DNA from: Fimbriimonadales bacterium
GTDB taxonomy: Bacteria; Armatimonadota; Fimbriimonadia; Fimbriimonadales; ATM1
Assembly: GCA_026129745.1 (NCBI GenBank)
Contig: JAHCHL010000001.1
Coordinates: 268,992-332,991, forward strand
DNA length: 64,000 nt
Direction of reading: 5' to 3'
Each line of letters opens with the position of its first letter. Position 1 is the first letter of the stretch. The notes beneath the pieces were generated by a model. It ran no database searches. It had not been told where the DNA came from and worked only from the letters and a program-made list of their open reading frames with translations. A program made the translations under genes and the position numbers. Shown one piece after another: positions 37,055 through 45,450 of this stretch.

Positions 37055-37455
37055 TCGCTTCTGATCTCCGGTTGATGCTTGAGTGTGGCCATGACGCCGC
37101 AGTATTTCGTGTCGCTTAGTTCGATTGCTCGGCGAACAGCCCCCTCGTCGACTTTTTGGCCTTCCACGTAGTGCCGTATGACAATCTTTGTGAATGGCCG
37201 TGGCCAATCGCCTTCTGGCTTGCGCTCGGCGTCAATTTCGACCCTATACTTCGTGACCATCTGGCGCTTCTTTTGAAGGATTGCGAGAACATCCATAGCT
37301 GTACAAGCGGCAAGTGCCGCAATGAGAGTTTCCATCGGTTGGGATCCAGCCCCCGTGCCTCCGTGATCTGCGTGGCTGTCGAACGGGATTACAGCTCCGG
37401 ACGGGACGTGCGCCTCAAATCGAAAGTCGCCGGACCAATTGAGATCAACGCGCAT
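37039..37455 (-). CDS. OsmC family protein
   Basis: A 138-aa OsmC-like protein. Two redox cysteines are visible: AACTAMDVLA and DTKYCGVMAT, with a Glu in QPMETLIAALA. Members with both Cys reduce organic hydroperoxides. A second, distinct OsmC/Ohr-type gene is at 62425. It is co-transcribed with the downstream methyltransferase (overlap 16 bases). Confidence 0.87.
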   Translation of the reverse strand: MRVDLNWSGDFRFEAHVPSGAVIPFDSHADHGGTGAGSQPMETLIAALAACTAMDVLAILQKKRQMVTKYRVEIDAERKPEGDWPRPFTKIVIRHYVEGQKVDEGAVRRAIELSDTKYCGVMATLKHQPEIRSEWVVN

Positions 37456-37809
37456 TTGGAGAGTTTGGCATCTCGCGCCCAGTCGTTAGGGCGATAACCA
37501 GAGCGGCGACCGCAAAAATGAGAACCGGCACCGCCGGTTCGCGACAGGAGACTCAGCTGCTGCCGGATGCAGACATTAGGAGGTGCCAACCGTATCCGAG
37601 GCCGGCACCAATCAGCGTTGCCAAAACAGACCGAAGGATCACAAGGATCTATCTACGTCCGGATGGAGCGGCATTTGATAGTGATTTCTCCAAAAAGCCA
37701 AATGACCTATGGCACTCGGCCTCTGGAACTTAGCCGAATGTGCCGACGTTGGAAAGTGTGCGCATGTCCTCCTTTCCCTCTCCGGGAAAGTCGGCCTAAC
37801 GGCCGAGAA
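37456..37809. other. 354-base gap without a gene
   Basis: No plausible coding sequence is visible here. The stretch lies between the OsmC start and a terminator hairpin; short frames have no ribosome site. Confidence 0.6.
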
Positions 37810-37832
37810 GCCCTGGTCTAGCCAACCAGGGC
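37810..37832 (-). terminator. Terminator of the PilZ gene
   Basis: An 8-bp stem GCCCTGGT / ACCAGGGC, 8 bases after the PilZ stop codon. Confidence 0.65.
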
Positions 37833-37839
37833 ATTTAAC

Positions 37840-38499
37840 TTATGCGCTCAATTGGAACACGAACTCAATCGGCACCTCGCGATCAAAGCGAAGCCTCGCA
37901 AGGTACGCAGCGTGAGCTAACTGGGAAGGTCGGCATTCGAGCACGACTCCTTTTAAAACGGCAGGTGAGTCTGCCATACGAAGTTCGACATCCGATCCAA
38001 TTGCAAGTGCTCGGACGGATGAGATTCCTGCTCCCCCTTGCCCGATGTCGTTTACGTAAATGCCCGGGCGTTCATCGACCATGGCCGGTTTGCGCACTCG
38101 AAACTTCGTTCTTACAAAGGCCCTGCGTTCGCGGACCAGTATTCTTGCAGGAGCTTCAATTCGAATATATGGTGTCTTCTTCGCCGGTTCTTCAATTAAG
38201 CGAGTCCAAAACACAGCAAGGCCGTTTTCTGTCGTGAAATCGCACAAGTACTCACTGGCAGGCTTTGTGGGCGAGACCGATGACGTGAGCACGGGCTTCG
38301 TTAGCGTCCAAGTCTTGGAATCCGCTTCAACAAGATAGCAAGTGAAGAACGCGGAGCCCTGTCGAAGCCGAATCTTTGTGTTTACTGGTGGTGGAGTGAC
38401 GCTCCTTCTGAAGAGTCGACCCACTGTCAATGCCCCAAAGAACGACACTGCGAACAGAACGAGGAAAAACCCCGCAAACTTGGCAATTTCGAGCCACAT
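37840..38499 (-). CDS. Membrane-anchored PilZ-domain protein
   Basis: A 219-aa protein. One N-terminal membrane helix (FAGFFLVLFAVSFFGALTVG) precedes a barrel-like linker domain, then a PilZ domain. The c-di-GMP motif RxxxR is present in RERRAFVR. The second motif reads NDIGQGGAG, where Ser of (D/N)xSxxG is Gly, so nucleotide binding may be weak. PilZ proteins are c-di-GMP effectors. The ATG at 38499 has a GGGAG site. It follows the TPR gene by 13 bases. This is separate from the sigma-GGDEF protein at 60966. Confidence 0.85.
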   Translation of the reverse strand: MWLEIAKFAGFFLVLFAVSFFGALTVGRLFRRSVTPPPVNTKIRLRQGSAFFTCYLVEADSKTWTLTKPVLTSSVSPTKPASEYLCDFTTENGLAVFWTRLIEEPAKKTPYIRIEAPARILVRERRAFVRTKFRVRKPAMVDERPGIYVNDIGQGGAGISSVRALAIGSDVELRMADSPAVLKGVVLECRPSQLAHAAYLARLRFDREVPIEFVFQLSA

Positions 38500-38512
38500 C
38501 GTATTACTCCCG

Positions 38513-39988
38513 CTATTTCGATTCTTTCTCGTAAATCGATTGGCCCGCGCCAAACTCGCGCATAGCCTCGATCTGAAGCAGATTCGCCTCATCTCCGGTT
38601 TCGGTACCGCCTCGGTTAACGAAATCCTGCGTTACGAGTGCTGCCTGTACAAGCAAACTTAGTGCCAACAATCGCTGCTCATGGCTGCGAGAGTGGACAT
38701 CAGGCGGGGTCAACTTCGCGACGAACTCACTGAATGAATTGACAGATCCGGCAGTCTCTCTGGCTCTTCTAGCAATGTCCGGGCCTGCAGCGACTCGCGC
38801 CTCGACGATAATGTTGCGAACGCGAGTAGCCAACGAAACGAAAACGTTGTCGACAATCTTGATCGTTTCACGATAGCGAGCAAGCACTTTCACCGGATCG
38901 TCATCCAGCCCCAAAGACTTAGCCGACTCCATGTCCCGATTCGATGCTTGAAAGTCCTCTAAGAGCGCATAAGCTTGGGCTCGTTTGTAAAATGCTTCGG
39001 CGGTCGGTTTGATGTTAATCGATTTCGAATATGCAGACAATGCCTCATCATTGTTGAGAGTACTCAAGCAAATATCACCGTAAACAAGCCAAGCCTCGTC
39101 GCTGCTTGGATTTGCATCGAGTACCGCGCGAACCGTCGCTCTCGCTCTCTCCGGCTGGCCGGCGGAAAGATAACAATCAGCGGCAACGACTACGAGAGAT
39201 ATGTCATACGGATTCAATTCCGCTCCGCGCATTGCTTCGTCAGCGGCGAGAAATGGCTTTCCTGCTCTTCTCAGCGCTTCTATCAACCCCAATCGAGCTG
39301 CGCCGTGAGTCGGATCCGCGTCGACTGCATCGCGCAACAGGTTTAGCGCTTCGACAATTTTGCCTTCATTCAATGCTGCCATTCCGTTTTCGAAGGGTGC
39401 CTTGTCGATGGGTAGTCTCGCAGTCGTCGTTACCGTCGAATGCGTCGCAGGCGGCGTTTGAATCGGTGTAGCCGCAGCAAATTCTTTGAGAGGCCCTGCA
39501 AACAGTTTTGTCGTAAAGGTGTTTGCAATCGAAAGTATCGATGAAGGTTTGTCGATCGCGCCTTCGATCAGTATTTGTACAGAGTTCTCGTCCTTAAATA
39601 TTGAGCGACCACCTGAACTGCGGAACAGTTCCATATCGCCCCTTACGCCGCCGCCGACAAGACGCGCTGAGCAAAAGATGACGAAGTCCGCACGAATTGC
39701 TCGCGCAACGCGAAATACGTCTGCAGGTGCAGGATTCGCCGAATAAGATCGCAATATTCCGTCCGCGATTGCTGCAACGATGAGAGGATTCGTTTCAAAC
39801 CATTCAGTCGTGGTTACCCACCCGGTTTCTTGCAAAGTGTTTGAGAACACCGGAAGCAAGTCAAGATTTGGATCACGTTCCGTGAATTCCTGCACCTGCT
39901 GCTGTACAAGCAAGACTTGTGGCTTAGCAGCCATTGAGGTTGCGAAGATCGCTATGCAAGAAACGACGACGGGCAGCTTGCCTAGCAT
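38513..39988 (-). CDS. TPR-repeat exported protein
   Basis: A 491-aa protein with a signal peptide (MLGKLPVVVSCIAIFATSMAA). An N-terminal TolB-like/flavoprotein-like domain of about 150 residues precedes several tetratricopeptide repeats (roughly residues 195-345) such as EAWLVYGDICLSTLNNDEALSAYSKSI. The C-terminus is helical. It probably scaffolds protein interactions in the envelope. It begins immediately after the stop of the upstream TPR gene (TAAATG). Confidence 0.8.
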   Translation of the reverse strand: MLGKLPVVVSCIAIFATSMAAKPQVLLVQQQVQEFTERDPNLDLLPVFSNTLQETGWVTTTEWFETNPLIVAAIADGILRSYSANPAPADVFRVARAIRADFVIFCSARLVGGGVRGDMELFRSSGGRSIFKDENSVQILIEGAIDKPSSILSIANTFTTKLFAGPLKEFAAATPIQTPPATHSTVTTTARLPIDKAPFENGMAALNEGKIVEALNLLRDAVDADPTHGAARLGLIEALRRAGKPFLAADEAMRGAELNPYDISLVVVAADCYLSAGQPERARATVRAVLDANPSSDEAWLVYGDICLSTLNNDEALSAYSKSINIKPTAEAFYKRAQAYALLEDFQASNRDMESAKSLGLDDDPVKVLARYRETIKIVDNVFVSLATRVRNIIVEARVAAGPDIARRARETAGSVNSFSEFVAKLTPPDVHSRSHEQRLLALSLLVQAALVTQDFVNRGGTETGDEANLLQIEAMREFGAGQSIYEKESK

Positions 39989-41224
39989 TTAGCCAAGAGT
40001 CCGCAACGCCTGGCGACAAGCCTCCGCCGCGCTCGAATTGCCTGCGGCTTCGTACAGCCTTATCGCCTGTTCGTAATGATTTCGCGCGCTGCCGTTTTCA
40101 CCAATCGCTTTGTAGCACTGGCCAAGAAACTGATGGATTTGCGCAGGATTGCCGCTGCCGCTCAGAGCCGCTTGGAAATCTCTGATTGCACCCCTGTAAT
40201 CTCCAGCGGACATCTTTTGCCGCGCGACACGGTAGATATTTGCGCTTTCGGCTTCTCGGTCAACTGTCGATGGTGGATTTGATTCCCCACCGCCGCTCAT
40301 TCGAATCTCAATTCGATTCTGAGGCTTCGGATTCTCTCGGGTGGGAAGTATGTTGTCTTCGGGCCGCGTTGTGGTCACGGGCGGGTCCTGGCGAACTCCA
40401 GAGCCGCTAACTTGATTCGAAGGATCTGGAAGCAACGGACCGGGATTGGAGAATCCGGTTGGTGCGCCCGACTCCCTCCACACGATGTTGTTGTCTAACG
40501 AAAGAGGTCCGGTTGAAATGGGATTTGATGGAGTGCCGCTCAATCCGGGACCCGGGTTGAAAATCGGAGCCGGAACTCTGCCGGTAGGCACTGGGCTTTC
40601 GGTCGGGATGGATGGCATTTCCAGAGGATTCGTCAAGTCCGGACGTGGAATCGACTCGATGCCGGTCGTCGCGGGTGGGCTAATGTTAAAGCCTGTCGCC
40701 TCATTCGAGGCTACCAAACGCTCGTCGCTGGGCTTCGGCTTCGAGTTGAGTGCAAGGCCGACTCCAACGCCCGTAACCACAATCACCGCAGCGGCTGCGC
40801 TTGCGATGGCAAGCCAGTTCTTGCTCCGCACTTCCAATTCTTCCGGAGTCGGCTCAGCGGCCGCTTTCTTCACCAAGTGAGCGAGTTTGATTCGATCGAG
40901 CGTCGAATCAGGGTTGAGAGCGACGACCTGCTCGTAGCACTCGATCGCGGAAGCCAAGTCGCCATTTTTCTCGTGGATCGTGGCCTTCAAGGCGAGTGCG
41001 GACGAGTTCTCGGGGTCGATCTGCAGGATCGCGTCGACGATGAATTTGGCCTCCTCGATGTTCGACTCACTAACCAATCGATAGCCGTCGGTCAAGAGTC
41101 CATCGATCTCCTCCGGCTTAACGTGGAGAGTCGATGGCGACGTCGGCTCTAATTCGAATCCGCACATCTTGCAAAACTTGCTGTCGTCCGAATTCTGTGT
41201 GTTGCACGCTTTGCACTTTCCCAT
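39989..41224 (-). CDS. Zinc-ribbon, TPR and transmembrane protein
   Basis: A 411-aa protein. It has an N-terminal zinc ribbon (CKACNTQNSDDSKFCKMCGFEL), TPR repeats (EEIDGLLTDGYRLV...), a single membrane helix (LAIASAAAAVIVVTGVGVGLAL), a Pro/Ser-rich linker and a second set of TPRs near the C-terminus. The topology places the ribbon in the cytoplasm and the C-terminal TPRs outside. The ATG at 41224 with AAGGTGATCCC is preferred to GTG at 41233. Its role is unknown, presumably in assembly with the adjacent TPR protein. Confidence 0.8.
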   Translation of the reverse strand: MGKCKACNTQNSDDSKFCKMCGFELEPTSPSTLHVKPEEIDGLLTDGYRLVSESNIEEAKFIVDAILQIDPENSSALALKATIHEKNGDLASAIECYEQVVALNPDSTLDRIKLAHLVKKAAAEPTPEELEVRSKNWLAIASAAAAVIVVTGVGVGLALNSKPKPSDERLVASNEATGFNISPPATTGIESIPRPDLTNPLEMPSIPTESPVPTGRVPAPIFNPGPGLSGTPSNPISTGPLSLDNNIVWRESGAPTGFSNPGPLLPDPSNQVSGSGVRQDPPVTTTRPEDNILPTRENPKPQNRIEIRMSGGGESNPPSTVDREAESANIYRVARQKMSAGDYRGAIRDFQAALSGSGNPAQIHQFLGQCYKAIGENGSARNHYEQAIRLYEAAGNSSAAEACRQALRTLG

Positions 41225-41294
41225 TGGGATCACCTTCCGATTCGATTAGACGGGCTTAACACAGCCAATTTGCTCGATCGAACTTTCTGCAATG

Positions 41295-41873
41295 TTACCG
41301 CAGACTGGCTTTAGGACCCTCAAAGGCCGACTCCGAGATTCCCCTTCCACCAATCCAAAAGGCGCGGCAAGAGTTGCCAAGTTCTTCGGGTAGCCGTGGA
41401 TAAAGTGAGCCAACGCTCGGCAATAGCAACTGGTCATTGTCGAGCAAAAAGCAGGCTCCTCCCGTGTCGCCCGGGGCGAATCCACCAACGATCGCAGGCC
41501 GCATCATGGGGTTGAGCGCAACCAGCAATCCCTCAACGTCGAGGACATCCATGCTTGAGGCGCCGTCATGAAGCGTCTGTTCGTCAGCACCGATCCAAAC
41601 CACATCCGGCCCAAAACTGCGGAGGAAGTCCTCAAACTTCTCAGATTCCCTTGGCGCCTGTCGACCGAGCAAAGCAACCGTGTCGATACGATGAACTCCT
41701 ACAAGCCTCTCGATATCGTCGTGAAGCTTTCGCTCCAATCCCGCATCGGGAAAGAGCGCACCCTGATCGGTTGACCAAGTGGGCTCGTTGATGCACAAAA
41801 CGCCGGGGCCGAGAATGATGGCCGCGCCGGATGCATCCAGCGAAATCGATTGCTCACCCAGCTCCAGGCGCAT
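41295..41873 (-). CDS. Degenerate PdeM/calcineurin-like phosphoesterase-fold protein
   Basis: A 192-aa protein whose start (ASGAAIILGPGVLCINEPTW) and end (FLLDNDQLLLPSVGSLYPRLPEE) resemble the first strand pair and final core of PdeM-like metallophosphoesterases. The metal ligands DxH, GNHD and GHxH are absent, and the Asp of the first motif is replaced. So it is probably a non-catalytic relative. It lies 9 bases downstream of holB, in one operon with the c-di-AMP receptor gene. The assignment rests on fold-level resemblance only. Confidence 0.5.
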   Translation of the reverse strand: MRLELGEQSISLDASGAAIILGPGVLCINEPTWSTDQGALFPDAGLERKLHDDIERLVGVHRIDTVALLGRQAPRESEKFEDFLRSFGPDVVWIGADEQTLHDGASSMDVLDVEGLLVALNPMMRPAIVGGFAPGDTGGACFLLDNDQLLLPSVGSLYPRLPEELGNSCRAFWIGGRGISESAFEGPKASLR

Positions 41874-41882
41874 CTCGAAGTT

Positions 41883-42842
41883 TTACCCCGGCTGAAATGC
41901 AGTTGCAAACATCGAATCGCAAACAAAATCAAACCGAACGTTTCCTTGCACCGAGGCATGACCTTCGACAACAAGCTCCGCCAAGCGCACAAGCCGCGAC
42001 TCGCCCTTTCGCAATTCATACCCGAGCGCATTTGCGAATAGAGTCAGGAACTCTGCACGAAACGCACGATCAGCTTTGTCTTTATCTTCCGAAGTCTTCG
42101 CAAGTTCCTGATACTTTTCTGCAAACGATTGAAAGTCGGACGACAATCGCATCGCTTCGATGGCACTTCGCTTTGCAAGCGAGTGAACCCAACTCGAAAA
42201 GTCTTCGACAAACTCTATAAATCGTTCTTCTGACAATTGTAGTACGACAGCATTCGTCCCGCCGGAAAGGGCCGCAATGCTTCGCGGCAGATTGCTTTCA
42301 TCAGGTAAGTCGCAACCGATCAATAGGCAACGCGAAACAATTGTCGGCAATAACCGACTAAGGTTTCCAGTTGATAATACGAAGCGAGCGTACTCCGGTG
42401 GCTCTTCCAACGTCTTGAGTAAAGCATTCGAAGCCGCATCGGTCATTCGCTCAGCTTCGTGAATCAACACAACTTTTAGCGGTGCAACAAGCGGCCCAAC
42501 TCGCAAAAAGTCCGCAATCGGAACTCCATCGTAACTCGATCCCTCGCGCGAAGAAACCGCGCCGACAGAAATCAAATCTGACTTGCCTTCAGGCTCGACG
42601 CGCAACAAATCTGCTGAATTGCCACGAGTATAGGCTCCGCACGTTTTGCAGACTCCGCAAGGACGTTCGTCTTCGCCCATGCACAAGTGACCGCAAGCCA
42701 AGCGCTCCGCGACTTCGTGCTGTCCACCGCCATCCAATCCATACACCAATACAGAAACCGACGCACCCGAACGCAAAACAGCGCCGACAGCATTCATCGC
42801 TTCGACGCAACCAATTTCAGAAACGCTCAAACCGTTCGACAT
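41883..42842 (-). CDS. holB: DNA polymerase III delta' subunit
   Basis: A 319-aa clamp-loader subunit. The zinc module CGHLCMGEDERPCGVCKTC and the sensor-like segments SNALLKTLEEPPEYARFVL and IVSRC are diagnostic. The P-loop is replaced (GLDGGGQHE), as expected for delta', which does not hydrolyse ATP. It overlaps the c-di-AMP receptor gene by 26 bases, as in Firmicutes holB neighbourhoods. Confidence 0.92.
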   Translation of the reverse strand: MSNGLSVSEIGCVEAMNAVGAVLRSGASVSVLVYGLDGGGQHEVAERLACGHLCMGEDERPCGVCKTCGAYTRGNSADLLRVEPEGKSDLISVGAVSSREGSSYDGVPIADFLRVGPLVAPLKVVLIHEAERMTDAASNALLKTLEEPPEYARFVLSTGNLSRLLPTIVSRCLLIGCDLPDESNLPRSIAALSGGTNAVVLQLSEERFIEFVEDFSSWVHSLAKRSAIEAMRLSSDFQSFAEKYQELAKTSEDKDKADRAFRAEFLTLFANALGYELRKGESRLVRLAELVVEGHASVQGNVRFDFVCDSMFATAFQPG

Positions 42843-43170
42843 CTAAAACAAACGTAACCGCTCCGCCAACTGGAACCTGAATCGGACTTGCGACGAAACC
42901 GCCAACGGCCGTCGCATCCGGAGGAATCACATTCACCATCTGATCGCGAGTATGGCAATCCTTTTTGATCAAATCCAAGACTGCATTCACTTCCTCGTCC
43001 TGCACACCGATTAGAAACGTCGTGTTTCCCTCGCGAAGAAATCCGCCCGTCGAGCCGATGATGGTGAACTTGAACCCCGCTTGAACAAGGTCCTCGATGA
43101 CGCTGTTTTTGTCTCGGTTATGAATGACCGCGATGAGAAGTTTCACGTCTTCCCCCGTTGGGAGCGCCAT
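42817..43170 (-). CDS. Cyclic-di-AMP receptor (DarA/YaaQ/PstA family)
   Basis: A 117-aa PII-like protein. The motifs KLLIAVIHNRDKNSVIEDL, GSTGGFLREGNTTFLIGV and the C-terminal strand are those of the YaaQ/DarA c-di-AMP receptor. The start ATG at 43170 gives MALPTGEDVKLLIAV, two residues-worth longer than YaaQ. Its overlap with holB echoes the tmk-yaaQ-holB order of Firmicutes, although tmk is elsewhere (49296) here. No diadenylate cyclase gene is in the window. Confidence 0.9.
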   Translation of the reverse strand: MALPTGEDVKLLIAVIHNRDKNSVIEDLVQAGFKFTIIGSTGGFLREGNTTFLIGVQDEEVNAVLDLIKKDCHTRDQMVNVIPPDATAVGGFVASPIQVPVGGAVTFVLDVERFERF

Positions 43171-43230
43171 TATAGCCGGGGCAGAACTCGGGATGGATGG
43201 TCACAACCAATCGAACCAGATATGCCCCGA

Positions 43231-43872
43231 TTAGTTGAGTCCGGGCCACCAATCTGGCTCTGGCTCATCCGTCCAAAGGCGCCAAGGCGAAAAATGGACG
43301 GTTTTCCCGACAGAAGCAAACTGCAGTTTCGCTTGTTGTACCGATCCATCTTTTCGAAGCCGGAGCAGTTTGCCTTCATAAGCCATCATTGCCCATTTGC
43401 AAAAATTCTGATCGCGGCCGTAATCAACAGTCTTGTCGCCATGCAATCGACACGTGAGAATTCCATGATTCGAGTCCGCATCGCCAAGCGCATCCCAAAT
43501 TCGAGTTCCTTGGTAGTGGAGCGGAGACTCGAAGCTTGCATGAAAGACTGTGCTCCGCAGATGCGGAGTCTTGCACGCCCAAGCCTTGCTTCCAAACCCT
43601 TCGAAAGGATCGTCTTTGCAATGCAATAGACTGACCGTAACAAGCCCTTCCTGGACAAGTGGATCCAAGTCAATGCGCGGATAACTCCCATTCGTTTCGG
43701 CATACATCAAGATTGCAAGCCCGACTTGGCGCAAAGATTGCGTACAGTTTGTACGTGTCGAGCTCTGTTTCGTACGCAACACGACTCCGGAGATTAGTGC
43801 CACAAGCAGCGCCACAATTACGAGTACGATCAACAACTCAAAGAGCGTAAAAGCGCGTTTTGAACAGTTCAA
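43231..43872 (-). CDS. Type IV pilin-like / pseudopilin protein, operon 2
   Basis: A 213-aa prepilin: leader MNCSKRA, then FTLFELLIVLVIVALLVALI with Glu at +5. The residue before the cut is Ala rather than the usual Gly. The mature part has a DUF1559/GspG-like pattern with several Cys. It starts at a TTG (43872) in a TTGA overlap with the upstream stop, with GGGAGG 9 bases upstream. The same arrangement occurs in operon 1 (10393). Confidence 0.85.
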   Translation of the reverse strand: MNCSKRAFTLFELLIVLVIVALLVALISGVVLRTKQSSTRTNCTQSLRQVGLAILMYAETNGSYPRIDLDPLVQEGLVTVSLLHCKDDPFEGFGSKAWACKTPHLRSTVFHASFESPLHYQGTRIWDALGDADSNHGILTCRLHGDKTVDYGRDQNFCKWAMMAYEGKLLRLRKDGSVQQAKLQFASVGKTVHFSPWRLWTDEPEPDWWPGLN

Positions 43873-44252
43873 TTACTTGACCTCCCACTATTCGACAATA
43901 ACATGCCTGTTACCCCTATGCATAGACCGACGAAAGCAGCGGCGTGTACGAAAATGAGAATCCATTGCATCCAGACTGGAACCGGCGGTGACCAATTCGA
44001 ACCCAAAGTAAGAATGGCTCCCAAACCAATCAGAACAAAAGCCCGGTTCCTGCTAACTCGATCAGCAATCATCGTGGAAAATGGCAATGCCAATAGCGCC
44101 AGCACCATAAACCATATGGCATAGAAGTAAATGCCTGCGAGCGGGCGGCTCAAATACGAGACCGCGCAAACGAAACCTCCCATTGACACAGCTGCGAGCA
44201 AAGAAGTGAGCAACCGTTCCGACAATCGTCGCCGCATTTGTATCAGCATCAT
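43869..44252 (-). CDS. Small polytopic membrane protein, operon 2
   Basis: A 127-aa protein with about four hydrophobic helices (LLTSLLAAVSMGGFVCAV, YAIWFMVLALLALPFSTMI, FVLIGLGAILTLGS, WILIFVHAAAFVGLCIGVTG). The ATG at 44252 overlaps the upstream TAA as TAATG. It may be part of an MFS-like fragment or a small partner of the pilin; I do not recognise it. Confidence 0.65.
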   Translation of the reverse strand: MMLIQMRRRLSERLLTSLLAAVSMGGFVCAVSYLSRPLAGIYFYAIWFMVLALLALPFSTMIADRVSRNRAFVLIGLGAILTLGSNWSPPVPVWMQWILIFVHAAAFVGLCIGVTGMLLSNSGRSSN

Positions 44253-44716
44253 TAGATTTCCGCGACGGGTACTGTCAAACACTCTGGATATGCACCATCG
44301 GCGCAAGCTGGGGGGTTAGAATCTCCTGAATTGCAGCATCCGTCGTATACCCAAGGATCGCAATAAACGGCTATGACATTGCCAGGGCACGAGTAGAAAG
44401 TCATCCACCGATAATACGCGTAGTTGTTGTTCCATGGAAACCACGGGTGCGAACATGTTTCTTCGGTTTGCTGGCGAAGCCGACACCAATGCTGCTTCGA
44501 TTGCGACATGAAAACACAGTTCGAGCAGTCGTATGATTCATTATGGAACGCAACATCAAAGCCGCCCGTTACCGTAAGCCCTTTTGAATCGGAGCAACCG
44601 TTACCAGAACTGCAACCCAAGGTCGAATCGAACCACAATCCACGAATCAGGCCTTCTGGCGAGGCTCCCCACACGACCGAATTAAGGGCCAACAGCGTTG
44701 CAATCAAGCCCGACAA
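44252..44716 (-). CDS. Exported 12-cysteine protein, operon 2
   Basis: At least 154 aa: a hydrophobic start (LSGLIATLLALNSVVWGASPEG) and a mature domain with 12 cysteines (for example YDCSNCVF and YDGCCNSG), the same number as the Cys-rich protein of operon 1 but with little sequence identity. The first ATG-like start is a TTG at 44716 with AGAGG 10 bases away. A better AGGAGG lies further upstream (44754-44749), with in-frame ATA/ATT codons 5-8 bases after it, so the true start may be there and would add a basic n-region IRTRGT to the signal peptide. The function is unknown. Confidence 0.65.
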   Translation of the reverse strand: MSGLIATLLALNSVVWGASPEGLIRGLWFDSTLGCSSGNGCSDSKGLTVTGGFDVAFHNESYDCSNCVFMSQSKQHWCRLRQQTEETCSHPWFPWNNNYAYYRWMTFYSCPGNVIAVYCDPWVYDGCCNSGDSNPPACADGAYPECLTVPVAEI

Positions 44717-44764
44717 TGCCCAAGTACCTCTCGTTCGAATTATTTGGTCCTCCTATGAACCCTT

Positions 44765-44796
44765 ATCATATGATTTACTACGAGAGAGAGAGAGAG
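44765..44796 (-). promoter_or_regulatory. Promoter with a dinucleotide repeat at the -35 position, operon 2
   Basis: TATGAT (44770-44765, minus) is followed upstream after 11 bases by the (GA)7 tract 44782-44796, so the -35 region falls in the repeat. AGGAGG lies just downstream of the predicted transcription start. The same layout is seen at operon 1. Confidence 0.45.
44782..44796. repeat. (GA)7.5 simple sequence repeat
   Basis: Fifteen uninterrupted bases of alternating GA ((CT) on the transcribed strand), in the promoter region of operon 2. Confidence 0.95.
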
Positions 44797-44900
44797 TTTC
44801 ACCACAATCACTTTGCCTTTTGAAGGCTCCGAAGAGTCCATCACTGACTTTGATTCGTCTGTACACATTGTCGCGATAAGCGACCCCATAGGAGGAACGC

Positions 44901-45443
44901 ATGGAGTTTCTTACTGAACTCTGGATGCCGATCGCAGTCTCTGCGGTCTTCGTCTGGATTGCTAGCGCAATCACCCACATGGTCTTGCCGCATCACAAGA
45001 ACGAGTGGAAAGGACTTCAAAACGAAGATCAGGCCCTCGACGCGCTCCGAAGCTCACCGCCCGGCCAATACATGTTCCCTTTCTGCACGATGGCGGAAAT
45101 GAACACGCCCGAATACAAAGAAAAAGTAGCGAAAGGCCCAGTCGGAGTTGTGACCATCTGGCCCGGCCAGACGAACATGGGCAAAAACCTCGCACTCACT
45201 CTGCTGTTCTATCTCGTCGTCGGCGTCTTCGTCGCCTACGTCGCATGGCATGCGCTCGGCAAAGGCGCGGAATACATGACCGTCTTCCGAATCGCCGGCA
45301 CCGCAGCGTTTATGGCGCACGGCCTCGGATGGATGCCCAACATGATCTGGTTCGGCGGCAAGGGCTTCTGGTCCTACCTGTTCGACAGCATCGTCTATGC
45401 CCTCATTACCGCCGGAACGTTCGGCTGGCTATGGGCGAGATAG
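44901..45443 (+). CDS. Conserved membrane protein of unknown function (180 aa)
   Basis: A polytopic protein with about four membrane helices; an N-terminal helix (WMPIAVSAVFVWIASAITHMV) is followed by a soluble loop with HKNEWKGLQNEDQALDALRSS, then hydrophobic segments. Proteins of this length and pattern are annotated as hypothetical in several phyla. An AGGAGGAACGC site precedes the ATG. It is divergent from operon 2 with a 130-base gap containing the GA repeat. Confidence 0.75.
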   Translation: MEFLTELWMPIAVSAVFVWIASAITHMVLPHHKNEWKGLQNEDQALDALRSSPPGQYMFPFCTMAEMNTPEYKEKVAKGPVGVVTIWPGQTNMGKNLALTLLFYLVVGVFVAYVAWHALGKGAEYMTVFRIAGTAAFMAHGLGWMPNMIWFGGKGFWSYLFDSIVYALITAGTFGWLWAR

Positions 45444-45450
45444 GCAGAAG

